Below, one piece after another: positions 55,520-63,164 of a DNA stretch of 64,000 nucleotides. The DNA comes from RYN-230 sp963837515 (GTDB lineage: Bacteria > Actinomycetota > Actinomycetes > Streptosporangiales > Streptosporangiaceae). A program made the position numbers and the translations under genes. Position 1 is the stretch's first letter. Every line of letters starts with the position of its first letter. The notes under the pieces were generated by a model. The model was given only the letters and a program-made list of their open reading frames with translations. It did not search any database and had not been told where the DNA came from. The stretch spans positions 248,001 to 312,000 of the forward strand of contig CAWINT010000008.1 of NCBI GenBank assembly GCA_963837515.1, in the 5' to 3' direction.

Positions 55520-57876
55520 GGACGGCGGACGAGACGGCCCAGTACGCCGGGCAGCGGCCCCGGGTGCAGCACGCCCAGCCGCTGGGTGGCCCGGGTCAGC
55601 GCCACGTACAGCTCGCTCAGGCCGCGGTCGGAGTCGGCCAGGATCTGCGCCGGGTCCACCACCAGCACCGAGTCGAACTCCAGTCCCTTGGCCTGGCTGA
55701 CGGTCAGCACCACCACCATGTCGTCCAGGTCCGGCCCGTCCCCGGCCTCGCCGTCCCCGGCCTCGCCGCCGAGCGGGTCGCCGACGACCGCCGCGGTGAG
55801 TTCGTCCACCAGCCCGGCCGGGGCGATCACCGCGACGTTGCCGCCCGCCACCGCGGCGGTCTCGACCGAGACGGCGGTGGCCACGGACGTGGCCAGCTCG
55901 GCGCGGTCGACTGGGCGGTGCCACGGCACCGTGCCGGTCTCCCGGACCGACGTCGGCGTCTCCAGCTTGTCGTCGATCTCGGCCAGCACGTCCCCGGCCA
56001 CGGCCATGATCTCGGCCGGGGTGCGGTAGTTGATGGTCAGCCGGTCCAGCCGCCACCGGGTGCCCAGCTGCGGGGCCAGCACGCGCTCCCAGGAGGAGGT
56101 GCTGGACAGGCTGGTGGCCTGGGCGATGTCGCCGGCGATGGTCATCGACCGGCTCGGGCAGCGGCGCATCAGCATCCGCCACGCCATCTCGGACAGCTCC
56201 TGCGCCTCGTCCACCACAATGTGACCGAACGCCCAGGTGCGGTCAGCGGCGGCCCGCTCGGCGGTGGTCAGGTAGCTCAGCTCCTCATGTCGCCCGGCCA
56301 GCCGGTCCGCGTTGATCAGGTCGTAGGCCATCAGGATCTCCGGGTCGTCCTCCAGGTCCCGGGAGACGATGTCCAGCACGCCCTGGGCGTAGGCGATCTG
56401 CCGCTGCCGTTCCCGGCGGGCCCGGCGGCGGGCCACCCGGTCGTCCTCACCGAGCAGTTCGGCGGCCTCGTCGAGCAGCGGCACGTCGGCCGGGGTCCAG
56501 CCGCCGCCCGGCTCGCGCCGCAGCAGCGCCCGCTCCTCGGCGGTGAGCAGCCGCGGGGCCGCCGCCGACAGCCGTTTGGCCGAGGCGAACAGGTCATCCA
56601 GCAGGCGTTCCGGGGTGAGCACCGGCCACAGCTGGGCGATCGCGGCGGCCACGCCCCGGTCCTGGCGCAGCTCGGCGCGGATGTCGTCGGTGTCCGCCCG
56701 GCCGAGCAGCGGGGCATCCTCGCGGGGCGGCTCCTCGCCCAGGATCTCGGCGACAAGCTTGTCGGTCTCCCGCAGCCCGGCGGTGAACTTCCCGATCACC
56801 TGCTGGACCAGGGCATCCAGGATCTCCCGGACGAAGATCGGGCGTGCCTGGTTGTGCGGGCGGCGGGACCGGCGGGCCCGCTCCCGGGCCTGCTGCACGA
56901 TCTTGCGGTCCAGCCGGAGCACCTCGTGGTCGAACGGGATCTCCAGCGGTTCGGCGGGCAGCGCCTGCCGGTCCCGCACCGCCGCGGCCAGGATCCTGGC
57001 CATCTCGTGGCGGCCCTTGATCTCAGCCACCTCCGGCGTCTCCTCCCGCCGGGCGCTGATCCCGGGGTAGAGGTCGCTGATGGTGGTCATGAGCACGCCG
57101 GTCTCGCCGAGTGAGGGCAGCACGTGCCCGATGTACTGCAGGAACGTCGGGTTCGGGCCGACGATGAGCACCCCGCGCCGGGACAGCTGCTCCCGGTAGG
57201 TGTAGAGCAGGTAGGCGGCCCGGTGCAGCGCCACCGCGGTTTTCCCGGTGCCGGGCGCACCCTGGACGACGGTGACTCCCTTGTGCGGCGAGCGGATGAT
57301 CAGGTCCTGCTCGGCCTGGATGGTCTCCACGATGTCGGTCATCCGGCCGGTCCTGGTGGCCGACAAGGCCGCGATCAGGGCGGCCTCGCCGGTCAGCCCG
57401 GCCTGCCCGGCCGTCCGGCCCGCCGCCCCGTCGTCGCCCGGGGCGAAGTCCAGCACCTCGTCGTCCACGCCGGTCACGGTGCGCTGCCGGGTGCGGATGT
57501 GGCGGCGGCGCAGCACGCCCTCGGGGGAGAAGGCGGTGGCGATGTAGAAGGGGCGGGCGGCCGGCGCCCGCCAGTCCACCAGCAGGGCCTGATAATCGGC
57601 GTCGTCGAGAATGCCGATCCGGCCGATATACCGGCGGTCGCCCTCGGCCAGGTCGAGCCGACCAAAGCACAGCCCGTTTTCGGCCGCGTCCAGCTGCGTG
57701 ATCCGCTGCGAGTACATCTCCACGAAGGCGTCGCGCTCCGACCTCGCCGCCGGGGTGCCGCCGCCCTGCAGCAGCACCTGTGACAGCCGGTCCGATGCCC
57801 GGTCCCGGAGGTCGTCGAGCCGGCCGTAAAGCATGGAGATATATTCCTGCTCACGGAGGGCTTCGCCGTTTGACAA
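55516..57876 (-). CDS. helD: HelD-type RNA polymerase recycling helicase
   Basis: 786 aa from TTG 57876, which has AGGAGG four bases upstream; an upstream GTG at 57912 is possible. An SF1/UvrD-like ATPase: Walker A 'VVQGAPGTGKTAVALHRAAY', Walker B 'HIVVDEAQELSEMAWRMLM', 'MTIAGDIAQATSLSSTSSWE', 'LTINYRTPAEIMAVAGDVLA', 'VLTVSQAKGLEFDSVLVVDP' and 'SELYVALTRATQRLGVLHPG'. The N-terminal coiled-coil ('EQEYISMLYGRLDDLRDRAS') and central inserts mark HelD rather than UvrD. HelD/HelR frees stalled RNA polymerase and in actinobacteria can displace rifampicin. No obvious rifampicin element is seen upstream. Confidence 0.92.
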   Translation of the reverse strand: MSNGEALREQEYISMLYGRLDDLRDRASDRLSQVLLQGGGTPAARSERDAFVEMYSQRITQLDAAENGLCFGRLDLAEGDRRYIGRIGILDDADYQALLVDWRAPAARPFYIATAFSPEGVLRRRHIRTRQRTVTGVDDEVLDFAPGDDGAAGRTAGQAGLTGEAALIAALSATRTGRMTDIVETIQAEQDLIIRSPHKGVTVVQGAPGTGKTAVALHRAAYLLYTYREQLSRRGVLIVGPNPTFLQYIGHVLPSLGETGVLMTTISDLYPGISARREETPEVAEIKGRHEMARILAAAVRDRQALPAEPLEIPFDHEVLRLDRKIVQQARERARRSRRPHNQARPIFVREILDALVQQVIGKFTAGLRETDKLVAEILGEEPPREDAPLLGRADTDDIRAELRQDRGVAAAIAQLWPVLTPERLLDDLFASAKRLSAAAPRLLTAEERALLRREPGGGWTPADVPLLDEAAELLGEDDRVARRRARRERQRQIAYAQGVLDIVSRDLEDDPEILMAYDLINADRLAGRHEELSYLTTAERAAADRTWAFGHIVVDEAQELSEMAWRMLMRRCPSRSMTIAGDIAQATSLSSTSSWERVLAPQLGTRWRLDRLTINYRTPAEIMAVAGDVLAEIDDKLETPTSVRETGTVPWHRPVDRAELATSVATAVSVETAAVAGGNVAVIAPAGLVDELTAAVVGDPLGGEAGDGEAGDGPDLDDMVVVLTVSQAKGLEFDSVLVVDPAQILADSDRGLSELYVALTRATQRLGVLHPGPLPGVLGRLVRRP

Positions 57877-58366
57877 CCGGCCTCCTTCTATATTACAATT
57901 CCGCAAATTCACGGCCCGGTAAATGCGTCTCAGCTAAAACTACCGGCGCTTTCTCTTTCTTCCCACCGGGACGGATTCATCCCCGGCCCCGGTACCCGCT
58001 CCCGCCGGTGGCCAGGCTTGCCGACCGCACCCTCTGGGCAGTATGCCGGTGGCGGCCGGGCGCCGGGAACAGCCGGCCCGCGACCAGCCGGCCCGGAACC
58101 AGCCGGCCGGGGACCAGCCGGGGACCAGCCGGCCAGGGACCAGCCGGCCCAGGACCAGCCGGCCCAGGACCAGCCGGCCGAGGACCAGCCGGCCGAGGGA
58201 CCAGCCGGCCCAGGACCAGCCGGCCCAGGACCAGCCGGCCGAGGGACCAGCCGGCCGAGGACCAGCCGGCCGAGGACCAGCCGGCCGGGACGGGCCGGCC
58301 CGGGAACAGCCGGACCGGGAGGGCAGGCATGACCGGGGGAGACGCGCCGATCGCGGGCGGCCGCTG
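57877..58366. other. 490-base region with a 13-14-bp repeat array
   Basis: The first 100 bases are AT-richer and include the HelD promoter region (TATATTACAATT near 57890). From about 58065 to 58312 runs an array of GGACCAGCCGGCC-type units, roughly 18 copies. It ends 15 bases before a short leader reading frame at 58329-58367. Nothing else is coding. Confidence 0.75.
58065..58312. repeat. 13-14-bp GACCAGCCGGCC array
   Basis: About 18 copies of GGACCAGCCGGCC with a variable base or two between units. It is open in several frames and in one frame joins the polymerase gene in phase, which would add an Asp-Gln-Pro-Ala repeat to its N-terminus. Confidence 0.85.
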
Positions 58367-58367
58367 A
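58329..58367 (+). CDS. 12-residue leader reading frame overlapping the polymerase start
   Basis: ATG 58329 has GGGAGGGC just upstream, the only strong ribosome site near the polymerase gene. It encodes 'MTGGDAPIAGGR' and its TGA overlaps the ATG of the Y-family polymerase (TGATG). Such a mini-gene could load ribosomes that restart on the polymerase. Whether it is translated is inferred. Confidence 0.4.
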   Translation: MTGGDAPIAGGR

Positions 58368-59389
58368 TGACCCGCTGGGTGCTGCACGTCGATCTGGACC
58401 AGTTCATTGCCGCGGTCGAGGTGCTGCGCCACCCGGAACTGCGCGGTCGGCCCGTTGTCGTGGGCGGGGACGGCGACCCGGCCAAACGCGGCGTGGTCAG
58501 CACCGCCTCCTACGAAGCGCGGCGGCACGGGGTGCACTCCGGCCTGCCGCTGCGCACCGCCGCCCGGCGCTGCCCGGACGCGGTGTTCCTCCCGGTGGAC
58601 CGCGAGGCCTACGAGGCCGCGTCGGCCGAGGTGATGGAGGTGCTGCGGGGCAGTGGCTGGACCACCGAGGTGATGGGCTGGGACGAGGCGTTCCTGGCCG
58701 TGGACACCGATGATCCGGAGCAGGTGGCCCGGGACCTGGCCGCCCGCATCCGGGCCGCCACCCGCCTGGACGCCACGGTCGGCATCGGGGAGAACAAGCT
58801 GCAGGCCAAGCTGGCCACCGGGTTCGGCAAGCCGGCCGGGGTGTTCCGGCTCACCGGCGCGACCTGGTTCGAGGTGCTGGGCGCCCGGCCCACCGACGCG
58901 CTGTGGGGGATCGGCGGCAAGACCGCCGCCAAGCTGGCGGCCCTGGGCCTGAACACGGTCCGCGACCTGGCCGCCGCCGACCCGCGCCGACTGGCCGCCG
59001 AGTTCGGGCCGGCCATCGGGCCGTGGCTGATCCAGGTGGCCCGCGGCCTGGATGACTCCCCGGTCGACAGCCGCCCCTACCTGGCCCGGTCCCACGGCCG
59101 GGAGATCACCTACCAGGCCGACCTGGCCGGCTGGGACCAGGTGCGCAGCGAGGTCGGCCGGCTGGCCCGGCAGGTCGCCGCGGAGATCAGCACGGGGGAC
59201 CGGCCCGCCACGCGGGTGGTGGTCAAGGTCCGCTACGCCCCGTTCCGCACCGAGACCCACTCGCGGGCGCTGCCGGCGCCGGGCACCGGCGAGGCGGCCA
59301 TCGAGCAGGCGGCGCTGCAGGCCCTGGACCGGTTCACCGCCCGGCGCCCGGTACGGTTGCTCGGCGTGCGGGCCGAGTTCGCGGACTGA
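58367..59389 (+). CDS. dinB: Y-family DNA polymerase IV
   Basis: 340 aa from ATG 58367. Catalytic acids: Asp9/Asp11 in 'VLHVDLDQFIAAVEVLRHPE' and the 'VMGWDEAFLAVD' segment (DE pair). 'RPVVVGGDGDPAKRGVVSTA', 'SYEARRHGVHSGLPLRTAAR', helix-hairpin-helix 'LWGIGGKTAAKLAALGLNTV', and a little-finger domain with 'SHGREITYQADLAGWDQV'. It copies past damaged bases with low fidelity. No beta-clamp motif is clear at the short C-terminus, as in actinobacterial DinB2/DinB3-type proteins. Translation seems coupled to the leader frame upstream. Confidence 0.88.
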   Translation: MTRWVLHVDLDQFIAAVEVLRHPELRGRPVVVGGDGDPAKRGVVSTASYEARRHGVHSGLPLRTAARRCPDAVFLPVDREAYEAASAEVMEVLRGSGWTTEVMGWDEAFLAVDTDDPEQVARDLAARIRAATRLDATVGIGENKLQAKLATGFGKPAGVFRLTGATWFEVLGARPTDALWGIGGKTAAKLAALGLNTVRDLAAADPRRLAAEFGPAIGPWLIQVARGLDDSPVDSRPYLARSHGREITYQADLAGWDQVRSEVGRLARQVAAEISTGDRPATRVVVKVRYAPFRTETHSRALPAPGTGEAAIEQAALQALDRFTARRPVRLLGVRAEFAD

Positions 59390-59475
59390 GCGCGGCGCCC
59401 GCCCGAGACCAACCGCCCCAACGAACCGCGGCCGGGCGATGCCCGAGCCCGGCCGCCCGTCCACCCGGAGAAACG

Positions 59476-59877
59476 ATGAGCGAGGACCTCACCCCGGCCG
59501 CGCTGCTGGCGATGATGCCGTTCGCCGTCATGCTGGGGATCGAACTGGACGCCGCGTCCCCGGCCGAGGTCACCGGGCGGCTGCCGTGGGCGCCGGAGCG
59601 GTGCACCGCTGGGGGCGTGCTGCACGGCGGGGCGCTGATGGCGCTGGCCGACAGCCTCGGCGGCGTCTGCGCCTACCTGAACCTGCCGCCCGGCGCGCGC
59701 ACCGCGACCAGCAGTTCGGCCACCGTGTTCCTGCGCGGGGTGCGGGCGGGCACGGTGACCGCCGTGGCCCGCCCACTGCACGCCGGCCGGTCCACGATCG
59801 TGGTGCAGACCGTCCTCACCGACGCGGACGGCCGCCCGGTGGCCCAGGTCACCCAGACCCAGGCCGTGCTGGCCTGA
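59476..59877 (+). CDS. PaaI family hotdog thioesterase
   Basis: 133 aa from ATG 59476 (GGAGAAACG upstream). 'RCTAGGVLHGGALMALADSL' is the PaaI/4HBT signature with HGG, 'RTATSSSATVFLRGVRAGTV' and 'IVVQTVLTDADGRPVAQVTQ' are the hotdog strands. It hydrolyses an acyl-CoA; hydroxyphenylacetyl-CoA-type substrates are typical for the family. Single gene, 86 bases after dinB. Confidence 0.9.
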   Translation: MSEDLTPAALLAMMPFAVMLGIELDAASPAEVTGRLPWAPERCTAGGVLHGGALMALADSLGGVCAYLNLPPGARTATSSSATVFLRGVRAGTVTAVARPLHAGRSTIVVQTVLTDADGRPVAQVTQTQAVLA

Positions 59878-60225
59878 CCCGGCCCAGCGTGGTCCACTGG
59901 ATCAGCGCGGTGCGCTGTCAGCCGCGGGCCGCACACAAGGCACCGCGCTGGCGAAGAGGACCGCGCTGGCGAAAGGGGCCGCGCTGGGCGAAAGGGACCG
60001 CGCTGGCGAAAGGGACCGCGCTGGCGAAAGGGACCGCGCTGGCGAAAGGCATCGCGCCGGCGAAAGGCCCCGCGCCGAGGAAAGGGACCCACGCCGGCGA
60101 AAGGCCCCGCGCCGCTGAAAAAGCGCCGCGCCGGGCGGGCCACCCGGGATAGCGGCCTGGCAGCGGTCCGGGCCGTGCAGAAACCGGGGCGGGCGGGAGT
60201 GCGGCGTACGGGGCGTTATGCCGGT
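59878..60225. repeat. 348-base gap with an 18-bp CGCTGGCGAAAGGGACCG array
   Basis: From about 59944 to 60130 there are roughly ten units of an 18-bp repeat (CGCTGGCGAAAGGGACCG), the later ones decaying. The rest, up to the membrane protein stop at 60226, shows no gene. The array separates two convergent genes. Confidence 0.85.
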
Positions 60226-61029
60226 TCAATGGGTGTCGGATTTGGAGCGGTCCGGGGCCGGCGGCCGTTCCGGGTGCTGCTGCTCGTGCAGCCCGGCCAG
60301 GAAGTCCTCGATGCGGACCCGCAGGTTCACGACGGGCTGGCGGACGCGGTCGTCGCGGCGCTGCGCCCGGGCCAGCTTGCGGGGGCGGCGCAGGTAGTGC
60401 CAGCGGGCCCACGGGGAGGCCGGGCGGGCCAGCCGGAGGGCGCCGACGATGAGAAACGGGAAGAAGAAGAGGCCGAACAGCCCGGTCCAGATCTTGCCTT
60501 TGAGCAGGGTGATCGTGGCCAGGGTGAAGGTGACGGCGAGGCTGACCACGATCGTGGCGACCGCTTCCGCGGTGCTGGCGTGCGGGTCGGCCGGGCTCGG
60601 TACCACGGACGGCACGATGCCGAGCAGCAGCAGCACGGTGATGCCGGCCGCCGCGAACACCGCGTCCACCGACAGCCGCCCGGCAGAGCTCCAGTAGACG
60701 TCGCGCAGGTGCAGGATCAGCGCGAACTCGTCCAGGACCAGGGCCGCACCCAGGCCGAACAGCGCGGCCGCACCGGCCCGCCAGTTCAGCGACCCGTACG
60801 GCGCGACGATGCCGGTGACCCCGCCGATCATCATGAACACCACGCCGAACACCATGTGGTGCACGTGCAGGCTGCCCGGCTCGATGTTGCCCGGCCACCA
60901 GCGGACGTTGGCCCGGATCATCCGGACGGACAGCCGGATGAAGCCAAACCCGACCACGAACGCGACGAAGAAGCAGAAGAGCGGAAGCCGCCCGGTCTGC
61001 ACGATCGTCGTAGTGAACCAGCTGGACAT
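60226..61029 (-). CDS. conserved membrane protein with His-rich motif
   Basis: 267 aa, about six membrane helices: near residues 13-35 ('LPLFCFFVAFVVGFGFIRLS'), 55-75, 83-105, 122-140, 155-178 and 182-200. Two strongly polar motifs lie at helix borders: 'LHVHHMVFGVVF' (three His) and 'LVLDEFALILHLRDVYW' (D-E...H...D). Together they could bind metal ions in the membrane, as in ferritin-like or hydroxylase-like membrane enzymes. I recognise the protein as a conserved actinobacterial type but not a named family; function unknown. The C-terminal tail is Arg-rich and soluble. Confidence 0.8.
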   Translation of the reverse strand: MSSWFTTTIVQTGRLPLFCFFVAFVVGFGFIRLSVRMIRANVRWWPGNIEPGSLHVHHMVFGVVFMMIGGVTGIVAPYGSLNWRAGAAALFGLGAALVLDEFALILHLRDVYWSSAGRLSVDAVFAAAGITVLLLLGIVPSVVPSPADPHASTAEAVATIVVSLAVTFTLATITLLKGKIWTGLFGLFFFPFLIVGALRLARPASPWARWHYLRRPRKLARAQRRDDRVRQPVVNLRVRIEDFLAGLHEQQHPERPPAPDRSKSDTH

Positions 61030-61264
61030 ACCGCCCCCCAGCGGGGCCGGGAAATTCCGTCGTCCGCAGGATGCTATTCGCTGCTCCCGGCCCGCAGCCT
61101 GCCCGCCTCTTGTTTATCTTTTCACAACGTGCTCATCGGGGCGGGTGGGTAAACGCAGGTCCGGGGAACGGCGGGGCCGGTGGGCCGTTGGCCCGCCGCC
61201 CCCCGCGGCGCATAACGGAGGGGTAGCCGGGGGTGCGTCCCCGGCCCCCCGTACGCTGCCAGGC

Positions 61265-62143
61265 ATGCAGCTCATCAGGTACCGCACCGCCGACGGTGGG
61301 GCGCGGGTCGGCAAGCTGGAGGGCAGCCGGGTGCACCCGGTGCCGGGGGTCGCCACGATGGCGGAGTTGCTGGCGCTGCCGGTGGCCGAGATCGAGGGAC
61401 TGTGCGCGGAGTCGCCCCGGGAGAGCGGTGTCGCCGTGGACTTCGATCCGGGGCGCCTGCTGGCCCCAGTGGACGGGCTCATGGAGGTGTGGGCGGCCGG
61501 GGTGACCTACGAGCGGTCCCGGACCGCCCGGATGGAGGAGAGCACCGAGTCGGCCGACATCTACGACCGGGTCTATGACGCGCCCCGGCCGGAACTGTTC
61601 TTCAAGGCGGCGGCGTGGCGGGTGGCCGGGCCCGGCGCCCCGGTCAACGCCCGGGCCGACTCGGAGGTGGACGTGCCCGAGCCGGAACTGGGCGTGGTGC
61701 TCAACGCGGCCGGCGAGGTGGCCGGCTACACCATCTGCAACGACATGAGCTCCCGCTCGATCGAGGGGGAGAACCCGCTGTACCTGCCGCAGGCCAAGGT
61801 CTACCTGGGCAGTTGCGCGGCCGGGCCGGCCATCACCCCGGCCTGGGAGCTGCCCGACCCCTACGCGCTGACCATGACCATGACGATCACCCGCGGCGAC
61901 GAGGTGGCCTGGCAGGGCGACGCCAGCACGTCCGGGCTGCGCCGCCGCATCCCGGAACTGGCCGAATTCCTGTTCCGCGAGGACGAGTTCCCGGCCGGGG
62001 TGCTGCTCTCCACCGGCACCACCCTCGTCCCCGACCTGCCCTTCACGCTGCAGGCCGGCGACCAGGTCCGCATCTCCATCCCGGAGATCGGTGACCTGGT
62101 CAACCCGGTCGTCCGCGGCAAGGTCGCCCTGTCTTCGTGGTAA
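61265..62143 (+). CDS. fumarylacetoacetate hydrolase family protein
   Basis: 292 aa from ATG 61265. FAH fold: 'MEVWAAGVTYERSRTARMEE' (lid), 'DVPEPELGVVLNAAGEVAGY' (metal E-x-E), 'TICNDMSSRSIEGENPLYLP' (metal Asp, catalytic region), 'LLSTGTTLVPDLPFTLQAGD' (G-T). It is closest to the 2-keto-3-deoxy-sugar-acid dehydratase/hydratase group (AraD1-like), with a 'GENPLYLPQAKVY' stretch, rather than to true fumarylacetoacetase. Likely a Mg2+ enzyme acting on a 2-keto acid. Confidence 0.88.
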   Translation: MQLIRYRTADGGARVGKLEGSRVHPVPGVATMAELLALPVAEIEGLCAESPRESGVAVDFDPGRLLAPVDGLMEVWAAGVTYERSRTARMEESTESADIYDRVYDAPRPELFFKAAAWRVAGPGAPVNARADSEVDVPEPELGVVLNAAGEVAGYTICNDMSSRSIEGENPLYLPQAKVYLGSCAAGPAITPAWELPDPYALTMTMTITRGDEVAWQGDASTSGLRRRIPELAEFLFREDEFPAGVLLSTGTTLVPDLPFTLQAGDQVRISIPEIGDLVNPVVRGKVALSSW

Positions 62144-62290
62144 TTGCCGCGATGTAACGCATGGTGGCTCCGGCAAACGTCCGCTTTCCCGAGGCCAGGC
62201 GAGCACTATCCCGGCGCGCTGGATCCGCCGTCCGGGCCGGGTGAGCACCCAGTCATCTGGTGGCTGTCCGGGCCCTCGGCCTGACCAAGG

Positions 62291-63133
62291 TCACCACCCC
62301 AGGGCCTCGAGGTGGGCCGTGTCGTTGTAGCCGCGCAGCACCCAGCGCTGCGGGGTGATCACCAGCCGGGAGATGGACGCGTTGTCCGCGCCGAGGAACG
62401 CGAACGGCCGGGAGCCGGTGGCCAGGGCCAGCGCCTGGGCGATCACGCCGCCGTGGCTGACGACCGCGACCCGCTGGTCCGGGTGGGCGGCCGCGATCCG
62501 GCGCAGCGCGCCGCCGACCCGCGCGGCGACCCGCTCGGCCGGCTCGGCGCCCGGGATGACGTCCCAGCGTTCTTCCGCCCACAGCCGCTCGGCCAGCGGG
62601 TGGTTGTCCGCCACCATCTTGCGGAACAGCCCCGCCTCCCACTCGCCCAGGTGCACCTCGCGCAGGTCCGGCTCGACCTGGGGGGTCAGCCCGAGCCGGG
62701 CGGCCAGCGGCGCGGCGGTCTGCGCGGTGCGCCGCAGCGTGCTGATGTACAGCGCGTTGATCGGGGTACCCGCCAGCCGCCCGGCCAGCGCCTGCGCCTG
62801 CTTCCGGCCGGGAACGGCCAGTTCCGGGTCGGCATGCCCGTCCACCAGCGGGAACGGCTTGTCGGCGTAGGCAGCCTCGGACTCGCCGTGCCGGATCAGC
62901 AGCAGCTCGGTCGCGCCGGGCGGCCGCCGGAACCGGGCCTGCCGGTAAGCGGACGCGCCGGGATGCGGCCCGGTGCCGCCGGGGTGCGGCCCGGTGCCGC
63001 CGGGGTGCGGCCCGGTGCCGCCGGGGTGCGGCCCGGTGCCGCCGGGATGCAGCTCAGTGCCCGGGGCGGGCGCGGGCTTTCCGGTGGTTTCGGGGGCCGC
63101 GGCGGACGGGCCGCCGGGCGTAGGCTCGGGCAT
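62291..63133 (-). CDS. histidine phosphatase family protein
   Basis: 280 aa from ATG 63133; no strong ribosome site. 'ATELLLIRHGESEAAYADKP' contains the catalytic R-H-G, 'INALYISTLRRTAQTAAPLA' the second Arg, 'EVHLGEWEAGLF' the acid Glu, and 'RVAVVSHGGVIAQALALATG' the second His. The N-terminal ~70 residues carry a 21-bp repeat (PHPGGTG four times, DNA 62960-63055) and are likely disordered. Phosphoglycerate mutase-like phosphatase; substrate unknown. Divergent from the GMC oxidoreductase gene. Confidence 0.9.
   Translation of the reverse strand: MPEPTPGGPSAAAPETTGKPAPAPGTELHPGGTGPHPGGTGPHPGGTGPHPGGTGPHPGASAYRQARFRRPPGATELLLIRHGESEAAYADKPFPLVDGHADPELAVPGRKQAQALAGRLAGTPINALYISTLRRTAQTAAPLAARLGLTPQVEPDLREVHLGEWEAGLFRKMVADNHPLAERLWAEERWDVIPGAEPAERVAARVGGALRRIAAAHPDQRVAVVSHGGVIAQALALATGSRPFAFLGADNASISRLVITPQRWVLRGYNDTAHLEALGW
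62957..63055. repeat. 21-bp in-frame repeat in the phosphatase gene
   Basis: CCGGGGTGCGGCCCGGTGCCG repeated four to five times, giving Pro-His-Pro-Gly-Gly-Thr-Gly repeats in the protein N-terminus. Confidence 0.85.
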
Positions 63134-63164
63134 CACCACGACGGAAGGGTAGCCGGGAGGACCG

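Noticed and set aside
58065..58312. Possible CRISPR array
   Set aside because: Units are 13-14 bp with no unique spacers and no cas genes are near; it is a minisatellite. The same holds for the arrays at 21.65, 37.5, 50.2 and 59.95 kb.
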